From Stichopus chloronotus (lineage: Eukaryota > Echinodermata > Holothuroidea > Aspidochirotida > Stichopodidae), in assembly GCA_021234535.1 (NCBI GenBank), contig SFZH01000008.1, positions 25,560,455-25,624,454 on the forward strand: a stretch of 64,000 bases of DNA. The letters are read 5' to 3'. Positions 31,561 through 43,960 of the stretch are shown piece by piece. The position numbers were made by a program, and so were the translations under genes. Under the pieces are notes generated by a model, which made no database searches, was not told the DNA's origin, and worked only from the letters and a program-made list of their open reading frames with translations. The first letter of the stretch is position 1. Each line of letters starts with the position of its first letter.

Positions 31561-32084
31561 CACCAGCACCAAATTTTATGTAAAAATGTTGTTTACTTCC
31601 TAAGATACTGCAATCTGAATGTTCATAAAAAATAATCAGGAAGCTGCTATTTTGAAATTGTGATGGCATTACCGGACCACTTGTGATTGAAAAGCTTTTG
31701 TTTTTCTTTATATTTCATCGTCAATATATTTTAGAAGTTATGCATAAATCCAAATCAGAGTATTAATGATTTGTATATTGCAAGATACACCTTAGTAATT
31801 CAACACAAAATGTGTGCATATTTACAGAAATTATAGGTAAAAAAACATAGAAATACATTAAAATTCCTGCTATCAGTGGTTGTATCAGTTGTTCACTTAT
31901 TCGACTTACTCAAGTTGGTTTACATTCAACTTAGGCAAAAATGGCAGCAACCTTCTCTGAATTCCATAAAGTGTGTAACTTGGATAGAAAACAATATCTC
32001 TGAATGAAACTTTAGTATTGCCAAACACTTCTGCTTAATTCTGATAAATATATTCCCTGGGTTTCCTTCTCCTTGAACATTATT
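31561..32084. other. Unassigned sequence between LINE and composite repeat
   Basis: This may still be LINE 5' sequence, because copy 2 of the composite repeat has only some tens of bases here. No motif recognised. Confidence 0.35.
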
Positions 32085-32600
32085 TAACACAACGAAGCGA
32101 TACATGCTCGATTGGAAATCTTTTAGGGGAAACGCCCGGGTAAAACATGAGCTTGTTGCATGCAACCGAAGTGAAACATTTTCAACTTTTTTTAAATAAT
32201 GAAAAGGAAGTAGTTTCAAGTAGTAGAACTGATATACTTTTAAGTAGTAGAACTGAGTCGACGTGCTTATAAATAATAATTTAACAGAAATATTAGTTCG
32301 TATGACAACAGCCTTGGTTGGCAGTCATTGACAACAAACACCTTTTTTGGGATTTATTGTTTTTTTTTATCCAGCGTTAGGGTTGGAAAAAATAGAGGCA
32401 CTTTGTTGCCAGAATTTAGGGTCTTAAAGAATAGACGAACATTGTTTCCAGAAACTATGACGTCATTAACACAGAGCGTTTTGATTAATGGTTTGGAGAG
32501 GGGTATTGTCAATGTGTCCTGAGGGGAAATAAACATGCCGACCGTTCTGCTGCAGATTCTATCCCCTAGTGGCATGCTCGTATATTAGGTGCATCTATGA
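32085..32600 (+). mobile_element. Composite repeat, right half, copy 1
   Basis: Matches 50020-50219, 50703-50817 and 51431-51570. Shared words: AACGAAGCGA, GGGTAAAACATGA, TTTAAGTAGTAGAACTGA, ATGAC(G/A)TCATTAA, GTTTTGATT, AAATAAACATGCCGACC / AAATAAATATGCCGACC, TTCTGCTGC(A/G)GATTC. The two solo-LTR-like insertions of copy 2 are absent here. Confidence 0.65.
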
Positions 32601-33200
32601 CCAAATCGAAGCCGAGATTCAAAGATTTCACACCTCCATGAAGACATTGTTTCAATTGAGTTGTTAATCTGTTTTCATCTTACTTTTGGATATCATAAAA
32701 AAATGTTACTTGTGAAGCCAGTTTCCCTGTCGCCTATGTCCCAACTCCGTCAAATTATCATCCATCCCTGAAACTATTTTTTCTTGATCTCTTTTATTTT
32801 TCAACATCATCCATTGGGCCTCCAAATTTCTCAGGGGGGGGAGGTACTCCACTGACCTTTGTGGATTTATGAATATCAAATTCTAAGGTATGATAAACGT
32901 TTCCAAAGGAAATATTCTCAAGGGCAGAAAAGTTTGTGATGAAAAAAATAACATCACACATCCTTCTCATACTCTTTCTCTGCTTTTGCAACTTTCAATC
33001 AAAGCAATACTTGCACAAACCATTTCCTGGTAAGGGGACGCCCAGCCCCATCCAGTTCCAATTCCTTCTCCAGGTCGTAAAATGCTCAAGTTGGAAGGGG
33101 ACTTCAGGGACATATCCCCCACTCAAAAAATAAATAAATAAATAAAAAGCTTGGACTTTGCTCGCAAAACACATTCACTTTTGTCATGACCTATGTCTAT
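32601..33200. other. Unassigned sequence
   Basis: It contains a short A-rich (AAAT)n tract near 33128-33147 and a G run near 32833. No gene signal. Confidence 0.35.
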
Positions 33201-33720
33201 CCAGTCATTTCCACTTCTTGATCACAATAAGTGTTATCTTTCACAATGTGGTTTACCTCTGACAAAAGGCATCACTTTTTACAATTATAGCTGATACTGA
33301 GCCTCACCATTGACACTGAACTTGACCTCTCACATTAAGCTTCACTTCTCCTAATCATCACGTCTGAAAATAATGACTACAAACTAATATGGAATTAAAT
33401 GTTTACAATTTTATTCTTAACGTGCAAACTTTCACAGGCATCAATTTCATTAACTTTTTTTTTTGAATGAAATATGGAATGATTATGATTATATCAATAT
33501 TCTACCAAATATAAAATGGAACGACAAAAGGAAGGATTTTATTGGACAGAGAAAAGTGAAAAAGGGGAAAAGATTTGTGCTGTTGACTCCTTAAGTTTGT
33601 GACACTTTTTAAAACAGCTTTAGAGTGGACATGAGAAAATTCATTTTTCAATGGCAGTATGTTGATAACCTAGGATTGTACATCACACACATGAACTTTG
33701 GAATGGTTTGGGAATTTTGT
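33200..33720. repeat. Diverged duplication with TCACTTCT-type minisatellite, copy 1
   Basis: Degenerate units of about 20 bp (CACTGAGCTTCACTTCT-like) at 33230-33360 are followed by AGGATTTTATTGGACAGAG and GTGACACTTTTTAAA. The same order is found at 43390-43900 (AGGATTTGATTGGACAGTG, GGGATACTTTTAGA). This is either an old segmental duplication or a dispersed element; both copies lack coding sequence. Confidence 0.5.
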
Positions 33721-34414
33721 GTTCTTACCGGTATACAGAAAAGCGAATTCTAAACATTTGATTAACAGTTAAGTAACTTTCACTTCAGTTTTTAGTTGCT
33801 ATGTTCAAGGTTAAAGAGAGAAAGGAAATCGATTGACATCGATTGAATTACTATACCAGTATTTGCATTCCAAAACTGGGACCCAGGTACCTGACATCCA
33901 TCGTTGATAGGGTACCCTGGTCACGAATATAAAATGTACATTAGGCTTTGAGTTAATTGTCAAATACATTTTGCGTTGCAGTTTATAACACCATGTAGGC
34001 TATTTTATGTATGGGCATGAGAAGTTGTTTTTAGTTAGATGTATACCCAACTTTGTCACGTAAAGTGTACCTTGGTGACACTTTTGATCCTGTACCAGCT
34101 TCAGAAGTGGATCCTGACATTGTTGGTAGTGCACCGGATACAAACACTAGCATTTACATCTAAGTATGGCACTATGACTATTGAAGTTTGTCACGGTGAT
34201 TGTACATGGACAATCCTTTCCAAATACAAAAGGTCTTCATTCTGTTTATACCAGGTTGTTTGATCCTCCATGAGTTTGAAAGAATTTGAAGGCCCTTTAG
34301 GACAGATGGATTGATTTTGAGGATGAAATTACCGGATCTAACGGTGAGAGGTAAAGCAATTCACATCTAAAGATTTTAATGCTCATGAAAGATCAGATTT
34401 ATCCCTTGCAACAA

Positions 34415-34513
34415 TCAAATTGGAACAATGCATTGGTCAATGCCCTCTTTAAAGAGCTGATTCAAATGTGGTGGATAGGCAGTGATTGCTACAAGCTGAT
34501 GATAACTACAATA
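34415..34513 (-). CDS. Weak candidate terminal exon
   Basis: An AATCACTTGCAG acceptor is followed by 32 codons and TGA (YCSYHQLVAITAYPPHLNQL...). It has no recognised domain and no proven partner exon. It could be linked to the open segment at 35285-35434 on the same strand. Confidence 0.15.
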   Translation of the reverse strand, partial: YCSYHQLVAITAYPPHLNQLFKEGIDQCIVPI

Positions 34514-34929
34514 CTGCAAGTGATTAACATTACCGAATAGAATACTGCATGTAAAAACTACAAATGCATAAAAGTAGCAATGAATAAAAAATAATACATT
34601 TTCCATGATTATAAATAGTCTTTCCTAACAAAGTCATTGCTGAATCTCTTATGCAATACTGACATGGTCACTCTTGCATCCATTACAATTCAATCAAAGT
34701 ATTAACAAGAAGCAATGAGAAAAGACTGAAAATACAGAAAATGTCAAACTGCCCATGCAGTTTAAAATATATCATAAGTGCTGCTGGTTGTCAAACAGAC
34801 ATTATAAACACATAAGATGAGCTAAATCTCTTAAAAAATGGAGTTGTCTTTTCCAAAATTATACGATTGATGCAGTTTATGAAAGGTTTGTTGCAGCTAA
34901 GTGAAAACATTTGAATTGTGCTATTAAAT

Positions 34930-35290
34930 ATCTAAAGTGGAAAAGTGGCATTTAGAATACACCACCATGGCATACAAAGAAAATAGCTTTAACCAGTGTT
35001 AAACCATTCAGTCTCAACAATAAACATCTGCCAAAGCTTCATCTGCTCAAAACATTATGTATGTGATGAGTAACGGAAAATGCATCATTTGAATTTTTTA
35101 AAGTTTGGGTAAACAAATTATTGTTGAACATCAAATCTGAATTTCTATCTGTGAGAAACTTATTTCTTGAAAAGAAAGCCACTGTCCTTCCTCACTTTGA
35201 ATGACCTATCATTCTATAGCCACAAAGATTGGTTTTAAAAAATATGATTGTTTTCTGTACAAAACATACACTATTTTCCACTGTTTATGG
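34930..35290 (-). repeat. Dispersed repeat shared with 60870-61260
   Basis: On the minus strand CAGAAAACAATCATATTTTT, GAATGATAG, TTTCTTTTCAAGAAA.AAGTT, TCTCACAGATAGAAATTCAG, AATAATTTGTT.ACCCAAACTT and TATTTTCTTTGTATGCCATG match gene B intron 2 on the plus strand in the same order over about 360 bp. A dispersed element is the simplest reading. Confidence 0.65.
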
Positions 35291-35434
35291 TAAGTATATC
35301 ACAAGATTCCAATACTCTCTTCCAGATATTCTCAATGAAATCTCTTGTTCAAAATCCGACCTGATTTGGTGTTCTGATAGGGTACTTTCAGAACTTACAT
35401 GTTGTTCCCTATCAACATCATCCCTTTCAAGCTG
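35285..35434 (-). CDS. Weak candidate exon, charged open segment
   Basis: Open for 49 codons after a TAGCAG acceptor-like site, with a charged, Ser/Glu/Arg-rich translation (ERDDVDREQHVSSESTLSEH...). An internal GTAAGT gives a possible donor. The composition looks coding and the ending could suit the start of a helical domain, but there is no family match by eye. The opposite strand is also open. Confidence 0.15.
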   Translation of the reverse strand, partial: QLERDDVDREQHVSSESTLSEHQIRSDFEQEISLRISGREYWNLVIYLP

Positions 35435-38400
35435 CTACATAATTTCTTTTTCACTCATCATTATTTGACACGATAAATGAATTGTAATATCAGTAGATAC
35501 CAATAGGTTAGCAAACCCTCACAGAATTATGTGAGACAATCATAATGAATTAATCTTTTAATTATTTAATGTGTTGTAACAAACATCACAAAACTCTTGA
35601 GGAAGTCTCTTTTTTTTTGACAACCAATAAATGCTACATAACAGATGTAACACCTCTGCTAGTTTTGAAAGGATGGATGCATACAACCTTGCCACAATAA
35701 CAAACATTGGAATCGCACAGTAATGAACTTGCTATGAAGTATAACTACAGTGTCAGTAAGGTAAAAAAACCTTGAATTTTAACCACACATGTATGAAAAT
35801 AACAGAGACCGAACCAAACTGGAGAATCTTTACTGAAATTAAAAAGAAAAATATGAGCATGATCCCTCGTGAAAGAACATTTTGGTGTATTACAAGCAGA
35901 CCAGCACCACAAAATAAAGCACTTTGACTGATAAATTTGGAATGAGTCCATTCAGTCTTGAAAATAATATAAAGTCCACAGAAACTCAATTTCTAATAAA
36001 CCAATCCTGATTCTACTCACATTAAAGGTCTTTTGGGAAGTGACTTTAATAGCATACTGTAGAACAATAGAGATTCAACCTTTAATATAATGATGCAATG
36101 GAATTATCTACTAGATGATTTCTCTACCACAAATATCTACTAAAATTTTGCAAACCAGCTCTTATCCACATTACCCCATTAAGAAAGAAGCCAATATGAA
36201 ACGGACCGCTAACTTAAATGGTTGTCATATATCACTAGCCGGTACAATCTAATCTATGAACGATGAACAACCGTTCAAGCAGTAGGAACATGTCTAGGTT
36301 ACCACGGTTTCATGGGGTCTCCATGGAACTGAACTTCCATAGAAGCTGTCACCAGCATAAATGTCAAGGGAGTGACCTAGTCAAAATGGAGTAAGAGCTT
36401 TTGGTTTCATAGGACGCCAGAATCAACATAAGACACTCATGACACAGGAGTTTTTCATGTAACTAATGAAAGTCACTGAATGACTAGGTTTAAAAATCAA
36501 CCAAATTAAGAAATCATATTGTTCCAAATTACTTCATATACTTCTGGCATCATGGAATGAAATACTGATGTCATTATTGAAGGCTACCACACATCATCTT
36601 TGAACCTCATCCAAATTATTAAGCTTCACACCTTTAAAGTGCTTCACACTTTTTTAAGTCAGTGGGTGCCCTGAAGGTTGACTATAAAATAAAAGAAACA
36701 ACCATCTCTTTGCCAAGGGCTATCTACATAACACCTTTAACTTTATTATTTATGAAATGCCATGTGCATCAGAATGTTACATCACTGACAAGTTCAAAAT
36801 ACACACAGCCTCTTGATATGCCTTCACTTAAGAATCAGACACTAGGAAAAGATTCCTATGTTGCATATGGGCACCAATAATTGCTCCATTTTGGTCAGCA
36901 ACACATCGATACAAAAATCATGTTTCAAAATACAATGTGTCACATAATAAAAGAATACCACATACGCATTACCACAGTTGTACCAAAAAGTAAGAGTTAA
37001 CTTTCATTTACAGTTTCCAAAAATGAAAAAAAATATTTTTCTGCTGGAACAGCACATGGTGCAACCTTCTTACTGTTTGGGAGTTCAAGGATCTGAGAGC
37101 ACTTTGAAATAAAAGTCTTATAACATTTGCTATCATATCAGGAAGGGTACTTTTGTCAAAGTTATCAACAAGGGCAATCTATCTAGAAATCTCCCCACCT
37201 TTGGCAGTAAAAGAACTGTTGAAAGATATTAACGTATTTGAAAATTTCATAAAATTAGTGAGCAATAAAAACAAAAAACCCTTATGACAAAGGAAATAAC
37301 AAGATAGGCAAGATATATGCTGCTATTTGTAAAATATAGACATTTTTTAGTGTGCACAACCAAAATGAAAGCTGAAATGCAAAATAATTCTGTGCACATG
37401 CTGGATTTCAATAGTTAAAAGATGAATTAAATAGAAAAATACACGATTAGTACAAATATATTCATATCTACCCAAAACTAAAGGAAACTATATTTGAACT
37501 TCAAACGAAAGATTCAGTATATTGTACTGAGATACATAAAGGTTGCGTTATAGAAAAAATTTAAGAGACAGCTGACAGTGTTTAGTTCACACAACTTGAG
37601 GGGAAATATATAACAGTGTTCGTCATTTACAGGTAATTTGTATTTCGCATGCTCTTAAATGTGTAAGAAAAACTTGAAATATTTCACAATAAGATCATCT
37701 TCCAATTACACAATGTTGCGATTACATCTTTCATTAAATTTATTTGCTTATAATATATAATGCTATCATTTAATGCTAGCATTTAAGAAAAGATTCTAAA
37801 GTGACAACAGAATATAGAATAATGGCTCTGGATTCTCTCAATGACTTGCGTGCAATCTAAAGGTTTCCATGATTAAATTATGTTAGTGGGAGATAAAACA
37901 CCAGAACATACAATGACAGCAGATCTCATGGCACTTTATCATTCATGATGAATATTTAATCAATTTGTTTAGCTCTTAAGTTGATTTTAATGAACTGTTT
38001 GAGTACATGGTAAGAGCAAATGTTGAAACTCTACTTTGCAAACAACTAAGGTGAAAATGTATAGTGAAGATATGAAGAAAATTTGTCTAAAGTTTGATTG
38101 ACTACACTAGAAAACACATGCAACACATATATTCAAAACATGTAATATAGTGGAATATTAATTCTTATAAGCAGATATACTCATCTCAGCAACTTTCTAT
38201 TTAACCAATTTGCCCAGTTGTATATTGACACACTGCACAGTAGCTTAATTTCATACTGTAACATAACTCTTCAATGTAACCTTATTATGTCCTACTGTGT
38301 TAGACAATTAAAAAATCTGCAAAAGCTATTAGTCACAATTTTTACTGTAGATACTAAAAATAACGTTTCCGAAAGGCGAACCCGGATCCTCTTATCCCCT

Positions 38401-38940
38401 CAATAGGTTTCCTAGATCTTTGTTGTCATGTTAACTTTCTCAAAGCATGACATAGCATCGTTGTAACAATGATCTAGGCTGGTGATAGGTCAGCGGCAAT
38501 CAGGGGACCTGTGTGGTTCTTGGACCAGTGCTTGTGTAGTTTTTTTTTTTTTGCTTTCTTACACGCATCCTTTTGCTGACATTTTGTGCTCATTATGTGG
38601 CTTTATAACCAATCTGCCTTGGCAGTATTAGGAACTAACTTTGCCTAGCTTCCTGGACAATTTGTTTCATTAGAGGATGGACTAGCATATTACTGGCATT
38701 TCCCATTGAGAAATTTGTAAATAATGATACAAATCCACTGAATGTTACCCATGACATGAATGGGTCAGTCCTGACTGGTTTTGTTAACCATCCAAGGTAT
38801 ACATATAGGTATGAATAAATTGATGTGCTTGTCTTGGGTGAGTTATGGTGGTGGAGTAACATGTGAGATCTTCTTTCTGCTTTTGTGATTAACATTTAAT
38901 TTAGTCCTGCAAAGAATCGAGTGTATTTTATTTTTATTTT

Positions 38941-41900
38941 CTTCCATCAGATCTGTTCCTGCACCAGCCAGAGTTTGATTCCAACGCTACTACCAATATT
39001 GCCTTAGCTGATGTGGTACAAAATTAAAAGGTAATTTTCAGTTTCTCTGTTTCTTTTATTTTGATGCCCACTTGCCCACCATAGAAAGAGCAAATTATCT
39101 CATATTGAGTACACAATATTGTAAAATGTAAATTAACGTTATTTGGTGTACGTTTCAACAGCATCTCGTTTTGCTCATGGATCTGCACCCATGAACCAAC
39201 CAAAATCGTGATTATTGTGAAATCTCTTCACTGAAGTAGCAGAGCATGCCCTTTTCCTTTCTAATGTTTTGTATTGTCTATATTAATTGTCTCAAGGGAA
39301 TAAAAAAGATCCATAAAGTATGGTAAATACTGCAACATAAACTGTGCGTGACCCTGATGTATGGTAGCACATAAGGTTCACCATATACAACAATATTGAG
39401 ACCACTACTATATAACACTGTTTAAGAGCTGTAAGGCCAAACCTTTGTTGGTGTATGGTTTTAGTCTTTGACAATAGAACTAGTACTTTTCACTGTTTCC
39501 AAACTGCCTCATTGTATGGCATTATTGAGTGACACTGACATGTCATAATCTTGATGTCTCATAGTAATAAAAGCCATCTGGAGCCACCTCCTCCAACCAT
39601 CCCTCCAACTCCCCTCCTCACCCTCTCAATCACCATGTTGAGACCATGTCATACATGAAGTTTTGTCTGAACTACTGTATGAGGGTGACAAGAGTTCATG
39701 TCAAGCTCAGTACATCGTTGCATAATTTGGCAACTTGAGATTCCTGAATCGGGGCCGAGAGTTGTTATGCTTATGGTACTGGATGATAAAAGTAGGAATG
39801 GTTTCCTATACAGTACCTCTCGGTAATTTGACATTAATGTGATCTAGATTAAGATCACTCCAGCAGACCTGTAATCAAGCAGATCTCGATCATTGGAATA
39901 CATTCCATGCAACTTTTGATCAAGTATGTTGATGAGCTCATTATCTGATCATGAGTGTGTTGTATGTAATAATGTGGATGCACAGATGAAGCAAGCCAGC
40001 TGATTTTTTTGCTCAACAGTAGATTTGTGTAATGCAACAGAAAGTACTATACTTTTAAAGACAAAATCTCATCACCACAGACATTTTGAATTCTCCCTAC
40101 CACTCAAGTCTAGTCCCTCCCACAGCCTGTCTAAAATTCTTCCACATGCATGTGTAATGAAACGATGGATCCATATGTACTCTGTGTGATATGGGCTACT
40201 CTGTATCTTTTTAAATTACCATCAATCAAAGAGTAGAACCAATTGAGAATTCTGGAAGCCAAAAATATAGCTTAGGGTGATGAGTTACTGCCTTTAAGCT
40301 CAGTGGTGACAAGCCACTGTGTGCAAATGAGTTAAAGGGTGGACAGTTAGATGTATATTTATTAAATAAAGATTTGGCGACCTCACGAAAGTGGCAAACC
40401 TTGAGGTTCTTGCAAGAAAACCTGAAAATAACATTCCAAACCCGGAGATTATGAAAAGCGGTCTCTTAACTAGTGAGATAAATGGTTCGCTACATTTTTC
40501 ATTTTTGTGGCAGTGGTGCATCTGCAATTCAATCATGTCAAACAATGATGGGAAGCATTAATCTTGGTTCATACAAGGCAACATCTCACAGGGAAATACG
40601 AAAGTGATTTTTCCATGAGTTCTGGCATTTTCACCATGAGACTACACCATAAAACAGTGAGATTCTCGATGAAACTATATAGAGGTGGCAAGTTTGATTA
40701 TTGTTCTCCCTTGTTTTTTATTCATGAACACCAGTGGTTATGCTCTTTTTTGTCTTTTTTTTTTGCAGCTCCATATGAAGGTAAACACGGTACCAGTATT
40801 TACCTTGATGAACTACCAGCTATGGATGCAAAGATGTATAGCTGATGAACAATTTTACGTTGCTTGTTTTTTTGTATGTTTTGGTGCAGACTACTGTTTG
40901 ATAACTGTATTGTGTGGAGAACCCTAAAAATGTGATTCGCCTCATCTCTATCACATGATTAATCTGTGCCTACAGTTTGTGGAAGCTGCCAATCAATCAT
41001 AAATGTTGCACAATCACTGAGGTAGTGTTATGCAATACATGCCAAGAACAATATTCAGAGCTGACATGGATTGCAAGATGGCTAGGTTTATCCCAGTCAC
41101 AATGAAAGCTGCAGTTAGCAACATATCCGCATCCTATTGACAGCAAAGGCATCCTAAACAGTGCCCATTTTCATGGACCCTTCACAAACAGTTTATAAGG
41201 AGAACTTCATGCTGCAACTCTTCTCTTAATGCTTCATTAACTTTGATTGCTTTAGCTTCCACCTGACTAGATCTGTTAGATAATTAAAATGCAACATTTG
41301 AAGAGGCAGAAAAGCCCAAAAAGAACACATGTTTCTTAAGACCATGGAGTCCATGCGATGTTACATTACAAAACTGAAGACCTGCGGTGCTCTTACATTT
41401 TGGTGAACTAAAACAGAGATGGGTAATATGATGATTATGATGGTGATGATGATGATGATAATGGTGATGATGATGGTGTGAATCATGCCATGACAGCTGC
41501 ACTAAAAACTTGCAATTTTAGACCACTTCTATCACTTCTATCAGCATGCCGACACAGAGTGAAAGTTCTTTCATCATTGCAGTTTATCTACTCAATGTCA
41601 CAGATCTTACACATGACACACTATCAATTGCAAGGATGCTCTCCTTCTGCTGCTAAAAATAGACTTATGATACTTGCTGTACCTGCTGTCCTCAAACAAT
41701 CAAATTAAAATGTCTAACAAAAGTAATCTGCTGGAATATAAAACAATCAAAGGTTCAATGAAGCATTAAGACAAGATCTTCAGCATACAGTTTTCATGAT
41801 ACTGATGACGAATGTTGACCCCTTAGAAGTTGGCTGACAGCCTGTAACTCTTGATGAGGATAAAAGTTACAGAAAACCTTTACAGTGAGTAACATTTTTA

Positions 41901-42239
41901 TGGGATTACACCAAAAGCAGCCAGGCAGAGAACACTGCCATTATAGTACAGGATATAGGGCAGGTTCATTCATTTATGCTTGTGCAATGAGTGTAAGAAA
42001 TCTGTTTGTGTAATATCTATTTTCAGCTTGAATTTTTTTGCAATACTATTTTATACAAAGTGTAAAAATAATAGTTTTGTCATAATATTTATTTTACATA
42101 TTTTACTGCTTTTCACCATTTATCAGTGTGCTTGAATTGAATTGATACTAGGAATGGTTTTCATCAGCTGCTCACCTTGAAGGTGCCGTATGGTTAACAT
42201 TTTGATAAATATTAGGGCTACAGCATGCTTCTGCGATCA
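38941..42239. other. AT-rich region, no confident gene
   Basis: It contains a (GATGAT)n-like tract at 41428-41480, which creates a false poly-His frame, and a pyrimidine tract plus AG at 40755-40770 that resembles an acceptor without a usable exon. Nothing else recognised. Confidence 0.4.
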
Positions 42240-42703
42240 AACTGCAATGCGACAAAACTCCTTGCAACTGGCTGTCGAGTTTGAGCAGCTTTAATGCAGT
42301 GTGTGGCAAAATACGCTGTGGCCCAACTAGCAACAGATTTGGGAGTTCAAGGGAAATCGTGTGTACCAAAAAATGTTTGATGTTTGTCACAAAGCTTGTT
42401 GCCATTGCATCTTAGTTGAGTGATGAAGTTCGGCCAGTGTGTAGTTCCTGTCACCAACTGTACTGCATTGAAACTGGCATTCGATAGCCAATGAGGAGGA
42501 ATTTTGGATGTCAGGTAATTGTACAGGATGTCAAAATGGCAGCCCAAGTCGGGACCAAGGAAGAAGAGATTCAACTCATCGATTCTGGTCGGTTCAATGT
42601 GCAACTAGCTGGTGACCTGAATGTAACATTACACAGCTGTATAAAGTTTGTTCAAACTCACTTGCAATAAGTAGGTCGCAAGGAGTTTTGTCGTGTTGCA
42701 GTT
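42240..42703. mobile_element. 464-bp element with 29-bp inverted ends, small open frames inside
   Basis: Left AACTGCAATGCGACAAAACT and right (reverse complement) AACTGCAACACGACAAAACT continue CCTTGC(A/G)AC; 26 of 29 positions pair. No clear target duplication. Two overlapping minus-strand frames (42172-42405 and 42347-42604) are open but match no transposase I know. Superfamily unassigned. Confidence 0.6.
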
Positions 42704-43389
42704 GGGTTGGGGGAGGGTGTGGTAGTGTTCACTGATGTTTGTGAATGTTGTGCTGGAGTTTTAAGAAAATGACAGTTGGGAGTTTTTGTAATGTAATACT
42801 ATATTTTACAAAATAAGTTCTTAATGGACAAAGAACTAATGCAATGATCATGTCCAGTTGATATAAATATACATTTCACTTGAGCAATATGTTTTGTGGA
42901 TAAAATTTTTTGAGCCATTTGGGGGAAGAAACGGATGGAGGAATGACAAAGGGGTTGAATGGTGGTATTAGTGAGCTTTATAAGATTGCATTTCACATTG
43001 TTGCCAGAGTGTGCCACCTTTTTAAACAAAGCAAAAAGAAAAATTAACCCTATATTTAGACAGCTACATCTGTCCTGTGAGGTTTGTGAATTGAAAACGT
43101 TTTTGGTGCAAAAACAGTTTGTCCCTTCATACCAAATGAAGTGGCATGCACCTACCGATCACAAATGATTTGGTGTGCATTGAGCAAAATTACACAATCA
43201 TGTGCAGTTTCTTGGTATTTGGGCATCTTTCTGTAGATGTTATTCGTTGAAAACTTACTTCACTGGTTATGTTGTGTGTTCATCAAGTTATCCAGCTTTC
43301 TATGTGTTTCACCTTTTATACTGTTGTTAACCCCTGGCACAGGGTATGATCTAGTGTCACTTGTCCTACTGAGGATGCAAAGTTTCCCC
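42704..43389. other. Unassigned sequence
   Basis: No gene or repeat recognised; short frames only. Confidence 0.35.
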
Positions 43390-43960
43390 TCTCAGTCTAA
43401 GCATTAGCTCTCATGACTCAGCAGCACGTTTGACACCGAGCTTCACTTCTCTCACTGAGCATCACCTCTTTTGTTAGGTTTCATATTTTACACTGAACAT
43501 CACTTTTGACACAGCTTCATGTCTGACCTTGACCTTAGTTTCACCTTTGGCAGTGAACATCATCAGCCTCTTACATTCAAGTTCACTTCTTATTTCATCT
43601 GTTCATTAAATTAAATAAAAAAAGTTGAGAACAAAGAGAACAAACTGAAGATAAAAATGAAATGTTCACAAGTTTATTATTTAAAACTTGAAAATGTGTC
43701 ACAAGAAACAATTATATTTTCTTGATCTGTATCGTGAAGTATGGAATGGCTGTGGTTGTTTGAATAACATAGTAAATATGTAAAGAAAAGACTTTAGGGC
43801 AGGATTTGATTGGACAGTGCAGAGAACCATAAGAAATGAAAATAATTGTGCATCTATTTCCAAACATTTGGGATACTTTTAGACAAATAGAATGTGACAT
43901 GATTCACCTTGCTTTCAGAATAAGGTATATTATGACATGCAATTGATTGTCACATGTTGC
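43390..43960. repeat. Diverged duplication with TCACTTCT-type minisatellite, copy 2
   Basis: About eight degenerate units such as GACACCGAGCTTCACTTCTC and CACTGAGCATCACCTCTT at 43420-43590, then the same flank as copy 1 at 33.2-33.7 kb. A minus-strand AATAAAC stands at the same relative place as an AATAAAA in copy 1. Confidence 0.5.

Larger units (their letters stand above)
33721..38940. other. AT-rich region, no confident gene
   Basis: I looked for coding exons on both strands. Weak candidates are 34039-34173 (plus), 34415-34513 and 35285-35434 (minus). One dispersed repeat (34930-35290) is present. Most of 35.5-38.6 kb is plain AT-rich sequence with stops in all frames. Confidence 0.4.

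Noticed and set aside
34039..34173. Plus-strand segment open for 43 codons to TAA (Asp/Pro/Ser-rich) after TTTTAGTTAG
   Set aside because: Acceptor is poor, no donor exon upstream and no domain; kept only as a region worth RNA-seq inspection.
38952..39030. Acceptor-like site followed by about 24 open codons and a stop, faintly like 34085-34173
   Set aside because: DNA similarity between the two is too weak and frame-shifted to support a duplicated exon; no partner exons.
41284..41502. Poly-histidine minus-strand frame
   Set aside because: Translation of a GAT/ATG-rich microsatellite on the other strand.
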